From contig NZ_POSP01000003.1 in the NCBI RefSeq assembly GCF_002885975.1, positions 1,240,001-1,304,000 on the forward strand: a DNA stretch of 64,000 nucleotides. Reading direction: 5' to 3'. The notes below the pieces were generated by a model. That model was given only the letters and a program-made list of their open reading frames with translations. It was not told the DNA's origin and made no database searches. The DNA is from Paucibacter aquatile. GTDB taxonomy: Bacteria; Pseudomonadota; Gammaproteobacteria; Burkholderiales; Burkholderiaceae_C. Both the position numbers and the translations under genes were made by a program. Positions 7,971-16,357 of the stretch are shown one piece after another (position 1 is the stretch's first letter; each line of letters begins with the position of its first letter).

Positions 7971-9407
7971 TCAGCGCGGCAGGTAGAACACGGCCTTGCT
8001 GCGGAAGCGGCTGCCGGGGAGGTCGCGATCCTCGGCGACGAAGTAGACGGTATGGGTGCCTGGAGCGAGGCCAGCCTGCTGAGGCAAGCGCAGCTGAACC
8101 GGCACGGCGCCGATGGCGGCCGGCGCCAACAGAAACTGGCTACCCCCTTGGGCTTGCAACTGCAGCCCGACCAAACCCTCGGCGCTCAGATTCAGGCGCA
8201 AAGGCCGCTCGCTGCGGTTGATCAGTTGCAGGCGGTAGGCGTTCTCGACCACGCCGTCCCCGACCTCGCGCGCCATGGTGCTGCGGTCCTTGACCACATC
8301 GATCAACAGATCCTGGCGCTGCTGCAGGCTGAAGGCGAAGGCGCCGCTCAGCAAGAACAGGCCCGCCCCATAGATCAAGACCCGAGGTCGCAACACGCGG
8401 GCCAGCATCTGCGAGCGCGTCCAATGATTCTTGATGCCGTTCTCGGTGGCATAGCGGATCAGGCCACGCGGCGCCCCGACCCTGTCCATCACCTGATCAC
8501 AGACGTCAATGCAGGCGGCGCAACCTATGCATTCGTTTTGCAAGCCATTGCGGATGTCAATGCCGGTGGGGCAAACCTGCACGCACAGGGTGCAGCCCAC
8601 GCAATCGGCGGTCTGGCCAAGCGCGAGCTCTGGTCCCTTGCGCGAACGCGCGCCACGCGGCTCGCCGCGGGCGGCGTCATAGCTGATGATCAGCGAATCG
8701 GCATCGATCAAGGCACTCTGGAAGCGCGCATAGGGGCAGATGTACTTGCACATCTGCTCGCGCAAGAAACCGGCGTTGCCATAGGTGGCGCCCGCGTAGA
8801 ACAGCACCCAGAAACTCGGCCAGGCGGCGAGCTGCAGGTGCAAGAGCTGCTGGCTGAGCTCGCGGATCGGCACGAAGTAGCCGACGAAGCTGAAGCCGGT
8901 CAGCAAGGACAGGAGCAGCCAGCCGCCATGCTTGGCTGTCTTGCGTGCCAGCTTCTCAGCCGACCAGGGCGAGCGGTCCAGGCGCATGCGCGCCTGGCGA
9001 TCGCCCTCGGTATGTCGCTCAATCCACAGAAACATCTCCGTGTAGACCGTCTGCGGGCAGCTGTAGCCGCACCAGAGGCGGCCGGCCACGGCGGTGAAGA
9101 AGAACAAGGCCAGGGCGCTGAGCACCAGCAAGGCAGCCAGGTAGATGAAGTCCTGCGGCACCAACAACAGGCCCAGGACATAGAAACGCCCAGCCTCCAG
9201 ATCGAACAGCAGGGCCTGGCGTTCATTCCACTGCAGCCAGGGCACGCCGTAAAAGAAGAGCTGGGTCAGAGCGACCATCAGCCAGCGCCAGTTGGCAAAG
9301 CGGCCACTCACCGAACGCGGGTAGACCTTGGCCTCGGCCACATACAGCGGAATCACCCGGGGCGCCGTCGCACCCGGCGACGAGCGAGGGGAGTCAGATT
9401 GGCTCAT
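7971..9407 (-). CDS. ccoG: Cytochrome c oxidase accessory protein CcoG (FixG/RdxA)
   Basis: The product has 478 residues. It has about four N-terminal membrane segments (near 42-60, 85-110, 160-180, 195-215), a WCGYSCPQ motif after the second, then two ferredoxin-type clusters: CVGCTLCVQVCP and CIGCAACIDVCD. A further membrane segment and a periplasmic Ig-like C-terminal domain follow, the standard CcoG layout. CcoG is thought to reduce Cu(II) for CuB assembly in cbb3 oxidases. No ccoNOP genes are in the window; here the gene sits between nsrR and nnrS and overlaps the end of nsrR by 14 bp. That points to recruitment into an NO-stress regulon, perhaps to handle copper or repair Fe/Cu enzymes. 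Confidence 0.93.
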   Translation of the reverse strand: MSQSDSPRSSPGATAPRVIPLYVAEAKVYPRSVSGRFANWRWLMVALTQLFFYGVPWLQWNERQALLFDLEAGRFYVLGLLLVPQDFIYLAALLVLSALALFFFTAVAGRLWCGYSCPQTVYTEMFLWIERHTEGDRQARMRLDRSPWSAEKLARKTAKHGGWLLLSLLTGFSFVGYFVPIRELSQQLLHLQLAAWPSFWVLFYAGATYGNAGFLREQMCKYICPYARFQSALIDADSLIISYDAARGEPRGARSRKGPELALGQTADCVGCTLCVQVCPTGIDIRNGLQNECIGCAACIDVCDQVMDRVGAPRGLIRYATENGIKNHWTRSQMLARVLRPRVLIYGAGLFLLSGAFAFSLQQRQDLLIDVVKDRSTMAREVGDGVVENAYRLQLINRSERPLRLNLSAEGLVGLQLQAQGGSQFLLAPAAIGAVPVQLRLPQQAGLAPGTHTVYFVAEDRDLPGSRFRSKAVFYLPR

Positions 9408-9903
9408 GGGGCTTTCGGCTGCGCCGTTTGATGGGGACGGGCTGAATGCTCAAACCGGACAAGCCCACAGGCACGCCGCGCGACGTGGCGCTGGCGGGAG
9501 TCTGGGCGGGGCTCAAGAGATCAGCCAGGCTGTGGCGATCCAGCTGCTCCAGGAAGGCCGCGAGCGCCTCGTTGAAGATCCCGGTCAGGCGGCAGCGGCC
9601 AGTCAGGCTGCAGGCATTGCCATTGCCGAGACACTCCACCAGGTAGAAGTCGGGCTCCACGGCACGCACCAATTCGCCGAGCATGATGTCTTCCGGCGCC
9701 AAAGCCAAGCTCATGCCCCCGCCTTTGCCACGCACGGTACGAATCCAGCCGCCCAGGCCGAGCTGGTGGGTGATCTTGGTCAGATGGGCTTCCGAGATGT
9801 CATAGGCCTGAGCGATCTCAGCCGTGGTGCAGAGCCGATCGGGTTGCTGACCCAAATAGATCAGCATGCGCAAGGCGTAGTCGGTCATGGTGGTCAAGCG
9901 CAT
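9394..9903 (-). CDS. nsrR: NsrR-type Rrf2-family nitric-oxide-sensing repressor
   Basis: The product has 169 residues. It opens MRLTTMTDYALRMLIYLG, typical of NsrR, with a winged helix (about 25-60) and a recognition region ISEAHLTKITHQL. Three cysteines, C91, C98 and C104 (ECLGNGNACSLTGRC), plus D8 match the ligands of the NO-reactive 4Fe-4S cluster described for NsrR. Loss of the cluster by NO relieves repression. The last 35 or so residues are an unusual basic/Pro extension that overlaps the ccoG start. It is the third gene of the operon, so it is probably autoregulated through the two operator-like sites at 11502-11569. Confidence 0.92.
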   Translation of the reverse strand: MRLTTMTDYALRMLIYLGQQPDRLCTTAEIAQAYDISEAHLTKITHQLGLGGWIRTVRGKGGGMSLALAPEDIMLGELVRAVEPDFYLVECLGNGNACSLTGRCRLTGIFNEALAAFLEQLDRHSLADLLSPAQTPASATSRGVPVGLSGLSIQPVPIKRRSRKPHEPI

Positions 9904-9939
9904 GGCTGATCCTTGTTGGTTTTGAACGGGGCCATGTAC

Positions 9940-11160
9940 TCATCCGGGAAGCCCATCAACCCTGGGCCGCAGAAGCATGGGACCATAACGCCACAAATAC
10001 AGGGCAAATGCCAAGGTCCAGCACAGGGCAGACAGCCAGACCGCCCATAGCAAGGCCGCCGGCAGCAGCAGCGGCAGAAACACCCGCAGCACTGCGGCCG
10101 CAAGCAAGGCCAAGTAGGCCGCCGTCTCCACCGGCCCAGCTTTCAGCGGCCGACCCGTGTGCCCGAGGGCGGTGCGCGTGATCATGCCCAGGGTCATCAG
10201 TCCGATCAGGCCCACCGTCAGGGCATGGGTCGCAGAGGCCGCGGGCAGCCAGTCCAGGGTCGCCGCTGCACGCAGAGCCAGGTGCAGCAAGAGCCAAGCG
10301 TAGGCCGCGTGCAGCACCCAGACCAAAGGGTTGCCCAAGGTCTTCCAAGGCTGCCAGAGCGCGAAGCGCAGGCTGTGCGCCAGCAAAGCCGGCAGCAGCG
10401 CCAGAAGCATCACCGGGCCGCTCAAGCCCAGTGCGTCGCAGGCGGCCAGCAGCAGCAGCGCCGCCAGTGCGATGCGCTCCAGGCGAGGCTCACGGCGCGC
10501 GTTCATGCCAGGCACACCATTGTTGGAGAACATGGGCAGCACTCGGCCGGCCATGACGGCAATCATGAACAAGAGCAGATCGAGCGCCAAGGGCAAGCCC
10601 AGGCCTTGAAACGGTGCCGCCGGCAGCTGAAGCTTGGCCCACAGGCCCAACTGCCCGAGATGCAAAGCAGCGGTGGCCAAGCCCAAGGCCAGCAGCAGGC
10701 CGACAAAGAAGTAATTCCGCCGGTTGCCGCCTGCGTGCAGGGCCCCCCACAAACCCCAAGCCGCCAGCCAAGGCACGGCCACATTGACCGCCAGCGAGGC
10801 CCACAACCAAGGTGTCAGCACCAGCACACGGGCGAGCACCCACAGCGCCGCCAGCGCCATCAAGGGGCGGCCCGTCGGCGTGGCCCGCCCCGACCAGTTT
10901 CGACCGGCCGTGAACAAAAACCCGATGACGATGGCCAGGGCGTAGCCGAACACCATCTCATGGGCATGCCAGGCTGAACCGCGCAGGCCTCCACTGGCCA
11001 GCAAGCCACTGAACTGCAGCGCCCACAAAGGCACGGACAGCATGGCCAACAAGGCGGCCAAGAGATAAAACGGCCGAAAGCCCAGGTCCCAGAGCGCCAG
11101 CCCTTGGCCAGACCGGTGCCGCCGAGGCGGCTCCTGCAACTGAACGAACACCGTGCCCAT
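9940..11160 (-). CDS. nnrS: NnrS-family nitric-oxide-response membrane protein (first copy)
   Basis: The product has 406 residues with about 12 transmembrane segments and the canonical NnrS features: the N-terminal LWDLGFRPFYLLAALLA motif, SAWHAHEMVFGYALA, and HALTVGLIGLMTLGMITRTALGHTGR near the C-terminus. The conserved histidines in these motifs are the likely haem/copper ligands. NnrS lessens the toxicity of nitric oxide and nitrosylated iron complexes. The start has a strong AGGAGGAG ribosome-binding site. It is second in the operon, 24 bp after the DUF2249 gene and 36 bp before nsrR. It is the better NnrS match of the two copies. Confidence 0.92.
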   Translation of the reverse strand: MGTVFVQLQEPPRRHRSGQGLALWDLGFRPFYLLAALLAMLSVPLWALQFSGLLASGGLRGSAWHAHEMVFGYALAIVIGFLFTAGRNWSGRATPTGRPLMALAALWVLARVLVLTPWLWASLAVNVAVPWLAAWGLWGALHAGGNRRNYFFVGLLLALGLATAALHLGQLGLWAKLQLPAAPFQGLGLPLALDLLLFMIAVMAGRVLPMFSNNGVPGMNARREPRLERIALAALLLLAACDALGLSGPVMLLALLPALLAHSLRFALWQPWKTLGNPLVWVLHAAYAWLLLHLALRAAATLDWLPAASATHALTVGLIGLMTLGMITRTALGHTGRPLKAGPVETAAYLALLAAAVLRVFLPLLLPAALLWAVWLSALCWTLAFALYLWRYGPMLLRPRVDGLPG

Positions 11161-11184
11161 CCTGCTCTCCTCCTGCCGCTTCGC

Positions 11185-11487
11185 TCAGCGGGCGCCGCTG
11201 CAGCAGCCGCAGCAACTTTGAGCCGCAGGGCGCCGACCGATACGAAGACGCCATTGCGTCGGACCAGCCTCCAAAACCTCCCAATCGAACTGACCGGGCC
11301 ACAAGGACTGGAACTGCTGCCTCAACGGAACAGGTTCATGGTCGCTGTGTAGCTCGAACCAAGCGCCGACCGGCAAGCTTTCAAAGTGCCGGAAGATCAG
11401 GACGTGGCGCTGCGCCGGGGCAACCAGTCGCACATCAATAACGGAGTTTCTGGCCGGCACGGCGCAGTGGTCGGAGTCGATGTTCAT
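11185..11487 (-). CDS. DUF2249-domain protein with Cys-rich tail
   Basis: The product has 100 residues from the ATG at 11487. This start has GGGG about 8 nt upstream, and the longer frame to 11514 would run into an NsrR-like operator. The body matches DUF2249: IDVRLVAPAQRHVLIFRHF, then SDHEPVPLRQQF and FDWEVLEAGPTQWRLRIGR. DUF2249 proteins commonly occur with NO and denitrification genes and are proposed to handle iron, copper or NO, but no activity is established. The C-terminus SCCGCCSGAR has four cysteines in five positions, suggesting metal binding. It is the first gene of the five-gene NO-response operon. Confidence 0.8.
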   Translation of the reverse strand: MNIDSDHCAVPARNSVIDVRLVAPAQRHVLIFRHFESLPVGAWFELHSDHEPVPLRQQFQSLWPGQFDWEVLEAGPTQWRLRIGRRPAAQSCCGCCSGAR

Positions 11488-11501
11488 GCGAGATCCCCAA
11501 T

Positions 11502-11524
11502 AAGTTGCATTCACAATGAATCTA
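11502..11524 (-). promoter_or_regulatory. NsrR-like operator, proximal site
   Basis: On the minus strand this 23-bp stretch aligns with the NsrR consensus (two 11-bp inverted half-sites around one central base; AAGATGYATTT/AAATRCATCTT). The left half TAGATTCATTG matches 8 of 11 and the right half GAATGCAACTT 9 of 11. It lies 15-37 nt upstream of the DUF2249 ATG, where binding would block transcription. The alignment was made by eye. Confidence 0.6.
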
Positions 11525-11546
11525 TTGTTCCGTAACCGGATTCGTA

Positions 11547-11569
11547 AAGCAACATTAAAAATGCATCTT
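11547..11569 (-). promoter_or_regulatory. NsrR-like operator, distal site
   Basis: On the minus strand the first half-site AAGATGCATTT is an exact match to the NsrR consensus half; the second half TAATGTTGCTT matches about 7 of 11. Its centre is 45 bp from that of the proximal site, about four helical turns, so both sites face the same side of the DNA and could bind cooperatively around the promoter of the DUF2249-nnrS-nsrR-ccoG-nnrS operon. Confidence 0.65.
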
Positions 11570-12499
11570 ATGTTTCGCCGCCATGCACTTCAGCGAACGG
11601 AATACGATGCGATGTGCACGGCGAGTCCTTGTCGGAGCGGAAGACAAGCGAGACAGCCCTTCGCACAAAACTGCGGGCAGTAATCCCTCAACTTTCAGGA
11701 TGCTGGCAATCCAACGCTTGCGAGGGCAAACGACTGCATCACGAAGCCGCCGCGACGCGCCTGGATGCAAGCGCGGCGCTAAATGACCTCCAACTGCTGC
11801 AGGAAAAGCTCGCCGCGGCGAACCGAGGAAATACGAGCAGCATGTCGCGCCAGAGGCAGAGCGCCAGGCGCATGCCGGCACTACGGCGCGGCGCCAGGAG
11901 GCTCCCGTGCAATTGGATCTGGGCCGCCGACAGCAGCAGAAGACTCAGATGGCGTTCAGCACGGTCTTGGCCAAGGCGGGGCAGACTGACCGCGGTCTGA
12001 CCTGAATCGAATGGCAGGAAGCAGCCTGTTACCGAGGTTCGACGAACTCCAGCTTCTAGGGCAGAGCTGCTGCTCGCGCAGGAAATCCCCCGCACTGAAT
12101 CACGAGCCAATCCTGCCGAACAGGATGCTCACGTACGCCGGAATACATGCAAGGCCCGAATCCACCCAAGGACATAGCGATACCAGCCACTGCCAGAACT
12201 GAGACCTGGAAGCTCGATCCGATTCAACAGCTGCTCCTCGTCGCGGCGCTCGTCATAAACACAGGTGGACAGCCGAGCTACGCGGCCGCAAAGCTGAACC
12301 CTGACAAAGTGCAAATCTCAGCGACGTAACTCGACTTTGTGCAATCGGATGGTTCATTCCGATCCGAAAGTGCCGCCATCGATGCCTCGAAGTCGGGAGC
12401 AGTGAGGTTCAAAGTGCAATCCGTTGCTTCCGGCGCAGTGCAACCCAATGCTGCAAGTCACAAAGCAGGCCTTTTTTCATGGTGCCGAGTCCAAGAGCT
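11570..12499. other. Gene-poor region with no convincing coding sequence
   Basis: About 930 bp holds only short, mutually inconsistent reading frames with no recognisable family. It includes a possible frameshifted coiled-coil remnant (11738-12005, listed separately) and four copies of GTGCAA at 12309, 12339, 12414 and 12438, near a stretch GGTTCATTCCGATCCGAAAG (12350-12369) that looks like an old mobile-element end. It separates the NO-response operon from a lipoprotein gene and may be a scar of past insertion. Confidence 0.5.
11738..12005 (+). pseudogene. Possible frameshifted coiled-coil protein remnant
   Basis: One frame reads HHEAAATRLDASAALNDL followed by QLLQEKLAA. From about 11818 the protein-like reading moves to another frame: KYEQHVAPEAERQAHA, then EAPVQLDLGRRQQQKTQMAF and STVLAKAGQTDRGLT before a stop at 12003-12005. 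The composition resembles Gln/Ala/Glu-rich coiled-coil proteins. No start codon with a ribosome-binding site and no family match are visible, so this may be chance. Confidence 0.25.
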
Positions 12500-14509
12500 T
12501 CATTCGGGCTGCAAGGTGTACTTGCTGTAGTAACGCCGCCCCTGCATGTCCTGCGCACCCAGCCAGATTTCGGCTGTCATGGTCAGCGGCGTGGGCAGGC
12601 TCAGGCCGGCCAGGGTGAGCGTGGTCTTGGGTGGCAGCGGCGGCGTGGCGTCGGTGAACAAAGGGATGATGCCGCCGGTCAGGCGGGTGCGCACGCTGAT
12701 CAAGCGCATATCGGGGTTGGCGCTGGCCCAAGTGGCGTAGTTGAGCACCAGGTCCTGGCGCAGGGCTGAGGCCTTGAGCGGCTGGCTGCTGCTGATGCCG
12801 TCCAGGGTCGGGAAGCGACTGCGGCCGCTGTCGGCGGGCACATCGGCGGGCAGAAACATGGCTCGCGTCTCGGCCGTGCCGGCGATGGTGTAGCTGGCCA
12901 CGTACTTGGCGCCACGCTGGCTTTCGGCGCCGCCCAACCAGCCCAAGGCCGATTGTTGCAAGGCGCTGTCGGCGATGTCCCCGGTGGGCGCCACGGTCGC
13001 CGAACCCGGCGTGCTCGAGATGCACATGAAGGGCCGGTTGCAGTAGGACAGGCCGATGCTGTAGCCGCTGGGCATCTGCACATTGGCCGTGCTCAGCAAT
13101 TGCACCGGTGTTGCGGCGGCCGTGCGGGATTGCACTTCCAACTGAATGCCGACCCAGGGATTGGCAGCGCTGGCCGCACTCGCCGGAGCGAGCGCCGCAT
13201 CCGCCGCCAGGGCCTGCACGCTGACCGGATAGATCTTGGCATCGACCTTGCGCGCATTGCCGATCAGGCTCCAGGTGCCGCCCGTGGTGGCCGGAGCTGG
13301 GGCTTTGGTGAAGGTGGCCGCATTGGTGAAGTACTCCTGCACCGTGCCCGTCGAATCGCTGACGGCGGCCGCCACCAGCACGCGTTTGCACAGGCCGCCG
13401 GTCAGCACATCGTCGGCACAGCCGGTCACCATCATGCGACCCAGCTGACGTTTGGCCGTGGCCAAACCTGCGAGGCGAGCGGCCAACTCGGCCTTGGTGC
13501 CGGAGTTGTGGCTTTCATAGGTACCGAGCCAGGTCGAGGCGGTGAAGTCAGCGGCCGTCTTGCCCTGGGCGATCAGTGCATTCAAACCTGCGCTGAGATC
13601 GTCCAAGCTGGCGAGATTGTCCGTCGTCGCCTTGGCACTGGAGGCCAGCTTGAGGGTGGAGCTGATGGCATTGGCCGGCACGCCTCCGGTCTTGAGCAGT
13701 TCGGTCTGCGCCGTGGCCAGCCCCACCACCACCTCCGGCACCGCCGTGGCCAGCATCTTGTTGCTGATGAGCAGCTGATCCACGCCCTTGTTGCTGCGCG
13801 CCACTTGCACGCGCAAGGCTTCGAGCAAAAGGTCTTGGGGGCTCTTGTTGGCCGTGAAGCCGGCATCGCCCAGCAGGTCGAGGCTGGCCGTGTTGGTGAT
13901 CTTGAGGTCGCTGAGCTGGGTCTTGATCAAGGCCTTGAGGAACTCGCCGGCCCCGCTGGCGGCCGATGCGGCAGGGGCAATCTGCGCCGCGCTGGCAGCG
14001 GCCGTGGCAAACAAGGCTTGCGGGTCGGTCCCCACGGACAAGGCCACGATGGCCTGGCTCAAAGGCGTGACATTGGCCACCATGGCCGATTTCGCCGCGT
14101 CCAGAATCGGCACGATGGAGTGCAGGACCTGGGGCATGCCCTGAGAGTCCACGCCGATCACCTGCACCAGCAGCGGGCCCTTGAGGGTCTTGCTGCTGAG
14201 GTTGAGGCTGTAGCTGCCATCGCTGGGCTGCGTGCTGGTGCTGCCCAGGGCTGTGCCGGCGGCATCGATGACCTTGATCTGGGCATTGGCCAGGGGCGCG
14301 CCAACCGCCGCCACGCCGCTGAGGGTGGGCGTCACGCTGAAGGTGGTGCTGCCAGCGGCGCTGTCCGTGCCGCCGTTGCTGGAATCACTGCTGCCGCCTC
14401 CGCCGCCGCAGGCGCTGAGCACCAGGCCCAAGGTCAGGCTGGACAGCAGGACCAAGCCGGCCTTGAGACCCGGCAAGACTGGAGAAGAACGGTGCGGCGT
14501 GGAAGACAT
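12500..14509 (-). CDS. Large secreted lipoprotein of unknown function
   Basis: The product has 669 residues. A lipoprotein signal peptide ends in the lipobox LSAC with C34 as the lipidated residue. A glycine/serine linker (GGGGGSSDSSNGG) follows, then an N-terminal beta-rich domain at about 55-130 resembling carboxypeptidase-regulatory or transthyretin-like folds (VAAVGAPLANAQIKVIDAAG...SYSLNLSSKTLKGPLLVQV). The remainder is Ala/Ser/Thr-rich with a helical middle and a beta-rich C-terminal half ending YYSKYTLQPE. It is probably on the outer membrane facing either side. I do not recognise a catalytic motif. It stands alone; the gene upstream on the same strand ends 118 bp away. Confidence 0.75.
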   Translation of the reverse strand: MSSTPHRSSPVLPGLKAGLVLLSSLTLGLVLSACGGGGGSSDSSNGGTDSAAGSTTFSVTPTLSGVAAVGAPLANAQIKVIDAAGTALGSTSTQPSDGSYSLNLSSKTLKGPLLVQVIGVDSQGMPQVLHSIVPILDAAKSAMVANVTPLSQAIVALSVGTDPQALFATAAASAAQIAPAASAASGAGEFLKALIKTQLSDLKITNTASLDLLGDAGFTANKSPQDLLLEALRVQVARSNKGVDQLLISNKMLATAVPEVVVGLATAQTELLKTGGVPANAISSTLKLASSAKATTDNLASLDDLSAGLNALIAQGKTAADFTASTWLGTYESHNSGTKAELAARLAGLATAKRQLGRMMVTGCADDVLTGGLCKRVLVAAAVSDSTGTVQEYFTNAATFTKAPAPATTGGTWSLIGNARKVDAKIYPVSVQALAADAALAPASAASAANPWVGIQLEVQSRTAAATPVQLLSTANVQMPSGYSIGLSYCNRPFMCISSTPGSATVAPTGDIADSALQQSALGWLGGAESQRGAKYVASYTIAGTAETRAMFLPADVPADSGRSRFPTLDGISSSQPLKASALRQDLVLNYATWASANPDMRLISVRTRLTGGIIPLFTDATPPLPPKTTLTLAGLSLPTPLTMTAEIWLGAQDMQGRRYYSKYTLQPE

Positions 14510-14627
14510 GAGATGAGGCTCGCTCGGGCTGCTACTCCCCTCATCTTAGGCATCAAGTTCCCGGCGCCAGCGCCGAAGAAGCACGCGCTTTTGGCGCGTT
14601 ATTGCCGCCCGCCGCAGCGAGAGCGCC

Positions 14628-16226
14628 TCATTTCGGGCCGATGTTCACCCAGGCCACCTCGAACCAGTTGTCCGGCCGGTGCACCACACTGACGTTGCTG
14701 CGGGCCGCCCAGGGAATCATCTGGCGGTGCAGGGGCAGAACCTGGAACTGTTCTTTCAGCTCCATCAGCGCCGACTTGATCAGCTGCTCCCGCTTCTTGG
14801 GATCGATCTCGACGCTGCTTTGGGCGGCCAGGCTGTCGAACTTGTCATTGCGCCAGTTGCCGTAGTTGTAGGCACCGATGCCGCGCTCGCCGCGGTTGCG
14901 AAACACCGGCGCGAAAATGGATTCGGCATCGGTGATGGCGCCGCCCCAGCCATAGAGATACAGGCTGGTGTCGAGCTTCTCCAACTTGGGGAAGAACAGC
15001 ACCCGCGGCATGGCCGAGACCCGCACCTTGATCTTGAGCTGGGCCCACATCGCGGCCAGGGCCTGGCAGATCTCTTCGTCGTTGATGTAGCGGTTGTTGG
15101 GGCAGTCGAGCGTCACCTCAAAGCCGTCGGCGTAGCCGGCTTCGGCCATCAGCTTGCGGGCGCCAGCAATATCAAAAGGGAAACGGGCCTCGATCTTGGG
15201 GTCGTCGAAGGCTGCGACCGAGGCCGGCGTCAGTCCGCCGGTGGGCACGCTCAAACCATTCATCAGTTTGCTGCGCAGAGTTTCCACATCGATGGCCTGG
15301 TAAAGCGCGCGGCGCACACGCAGATCCTTGAACGGATTCTTGTCACCGGGCACCTGGCCGTAGAGCAGCTTGTCCCGGCCCTGATCCATGCCGATGAAGA
15401 TGAGGCGATTCTCGGGGCCGTCAATGATCTTCACACCCTGGGTGTTGCGCAGGCGCGCGACGTCGCGCGGTGCCGGGTCGAGCACAAAGTCCAGTTCGCC
15501 CGAGACCAGAGCCGCCAGGCGGGTGGCGTCATTGGCGATCGGTGTCAGGACAATTTCCTGCACATTGCCCTCGAACTTGCCCCACCAGTTCGTGTTGCGC
15601 TTGTACACCGTCTTGATGCCGGGTTGGCGGGTGACCAGCATGTAGGGGCCGGTGCCGTTGGCATTCATGCTGGTGAAGCCCTCTTCCTTGTTCTTGAAGT
15701 CCAGCGGCCGGGTGGCGCGGTTGGCCTCAGACCAAGACTTGCTCATGATCCAGAGCGTGTCCAGATGCTGCAGAAAGATCGGGTTGAAGGCGGTCAGCAC
15801 GAACTCCACCGTCTGCTCGTCCACCTTGCGGGGCGTGCCCACGGCATTGGCGTAGATGGACAGCTGCGAGGTCGACTCCTTGGCGCGCTGGATGGAATAC
15901 ACCACATCGTCGGCGGTGAAGGGCTGGCCGCCATGGAACTTGACCCCCTGGCGCAACTTCACGCGCCACAGCAAGGGGTTGACCTGGGTCCACTCGGTGG
16001 CCAGACCCGGAACGATGTTGAGCTTGTGGTCGCGGCGGGTCAGGCGCTCGTAGACCTGACCATTGACCATATTGGTCATGCTCTCGTTCTGCGAGTGCGG
16101 GTCCATGGTCTGGGGATCACCCTGACTGGCCCATTTCAGGGTCTGCGCCTGCGCCGCCGGTGTCGGCAGCATCAAGGAGATGGCCACAGCGGCCAACAGC
16201 GGCACCAAACGGAACGCGGTATTCAT
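14628..16226 (-). CDS. Peptide/opine-type ABC transporter substrate-binding protein (SBP_bac_5)
   Basis: The product has 532 residues from the ATG at 16226, supported by GAGAGG about 8 nt upstream (a GTG nine bases further up is less likely). The signal peptide ends near PTPAAQA. The mature protein starts QTLKWASQGDPQTMDPHSQN and contains the family hallmark WRVKLRQGVKFHGGQPFTADDVVYSI. This is the DppA/OppA cluster C binding-protein family, which delivers peptides, opines or glycosides to an inner-membrane ABC importer. No permease or ATPase genes adjoin it, so it is an orphan binding protein and the ligand cannot be assigned. Confidence 0.9.
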   Translation of the reverse strand: MNTAFRLVPLLAAVAISLMLPTPAAQAQTLKWASQGDPQTMDPHSQNESMTNMVNGQVYERLTRRDHKLNIVPGLATEWTQVNPLLWRVKLRQGVKFHGGQPFTADDVVYSIQRAKESTSQLSIYANAVGTPRKVDEQTVEFVLTAFNPIFLQHLDTLWIMSKSWSEANRATRPLDFKNKEEGFTSMNANGTGPYMLVTRQPGIKTVYKRNTNWWGKFEGNVQEIVLTPIANDATRLAALVSGELDFVLDPAPRDVARLRNTQGVKIIDGPENRLIFIGMDQGRDKLLYGQVPGDKNPFKDLRVRRALYQAIDVETLRSKLMNGLSVPTGGLTPASVAAFDDPKIEARFPFDIAGARKLMAEAGYADGFEVTLDCPNNRYINDEEICQALAAMWAQLKIKVRVSAMPRVLFFPKLEKLDTSLYLYGWGGAITDAESIFAPVFRNRGERGIGAYNYGNWRNDKFDSLAAQSSVEIDPKKREQLIKSALMELKEQFQVLPLHRQMIPWAARSNVSVVHRPDNWFEVAWVNIGPK

Positions 16227-16357
16227 TGCGAGCACCTCTCAAGCCAGGAACTTCGCGAGTGTAGGGAGCGCGGCATGAGCTTCCGCATGGGGTAAACCTT
16301 GGCTCTCAGCCGGCTGGCTGCGCAGGCGGCAAGGACTATGCAAAAAATGACGAAGGG

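Noticed and set aside
6749..11160. The two NnrS genes as a recent tandem duplication
   Set aside because: They share only family motifs and differ throughout, with nsrR and ccoG between them; an old paralogy fits better.
12350..12369. Possible IS21-type terminal sequence GGTTCATTCCGATCCGAAAG
   Set aside because: No transposase gene, matching opposite end or target duplication is visible, so an insertion sequence cannot be supported.
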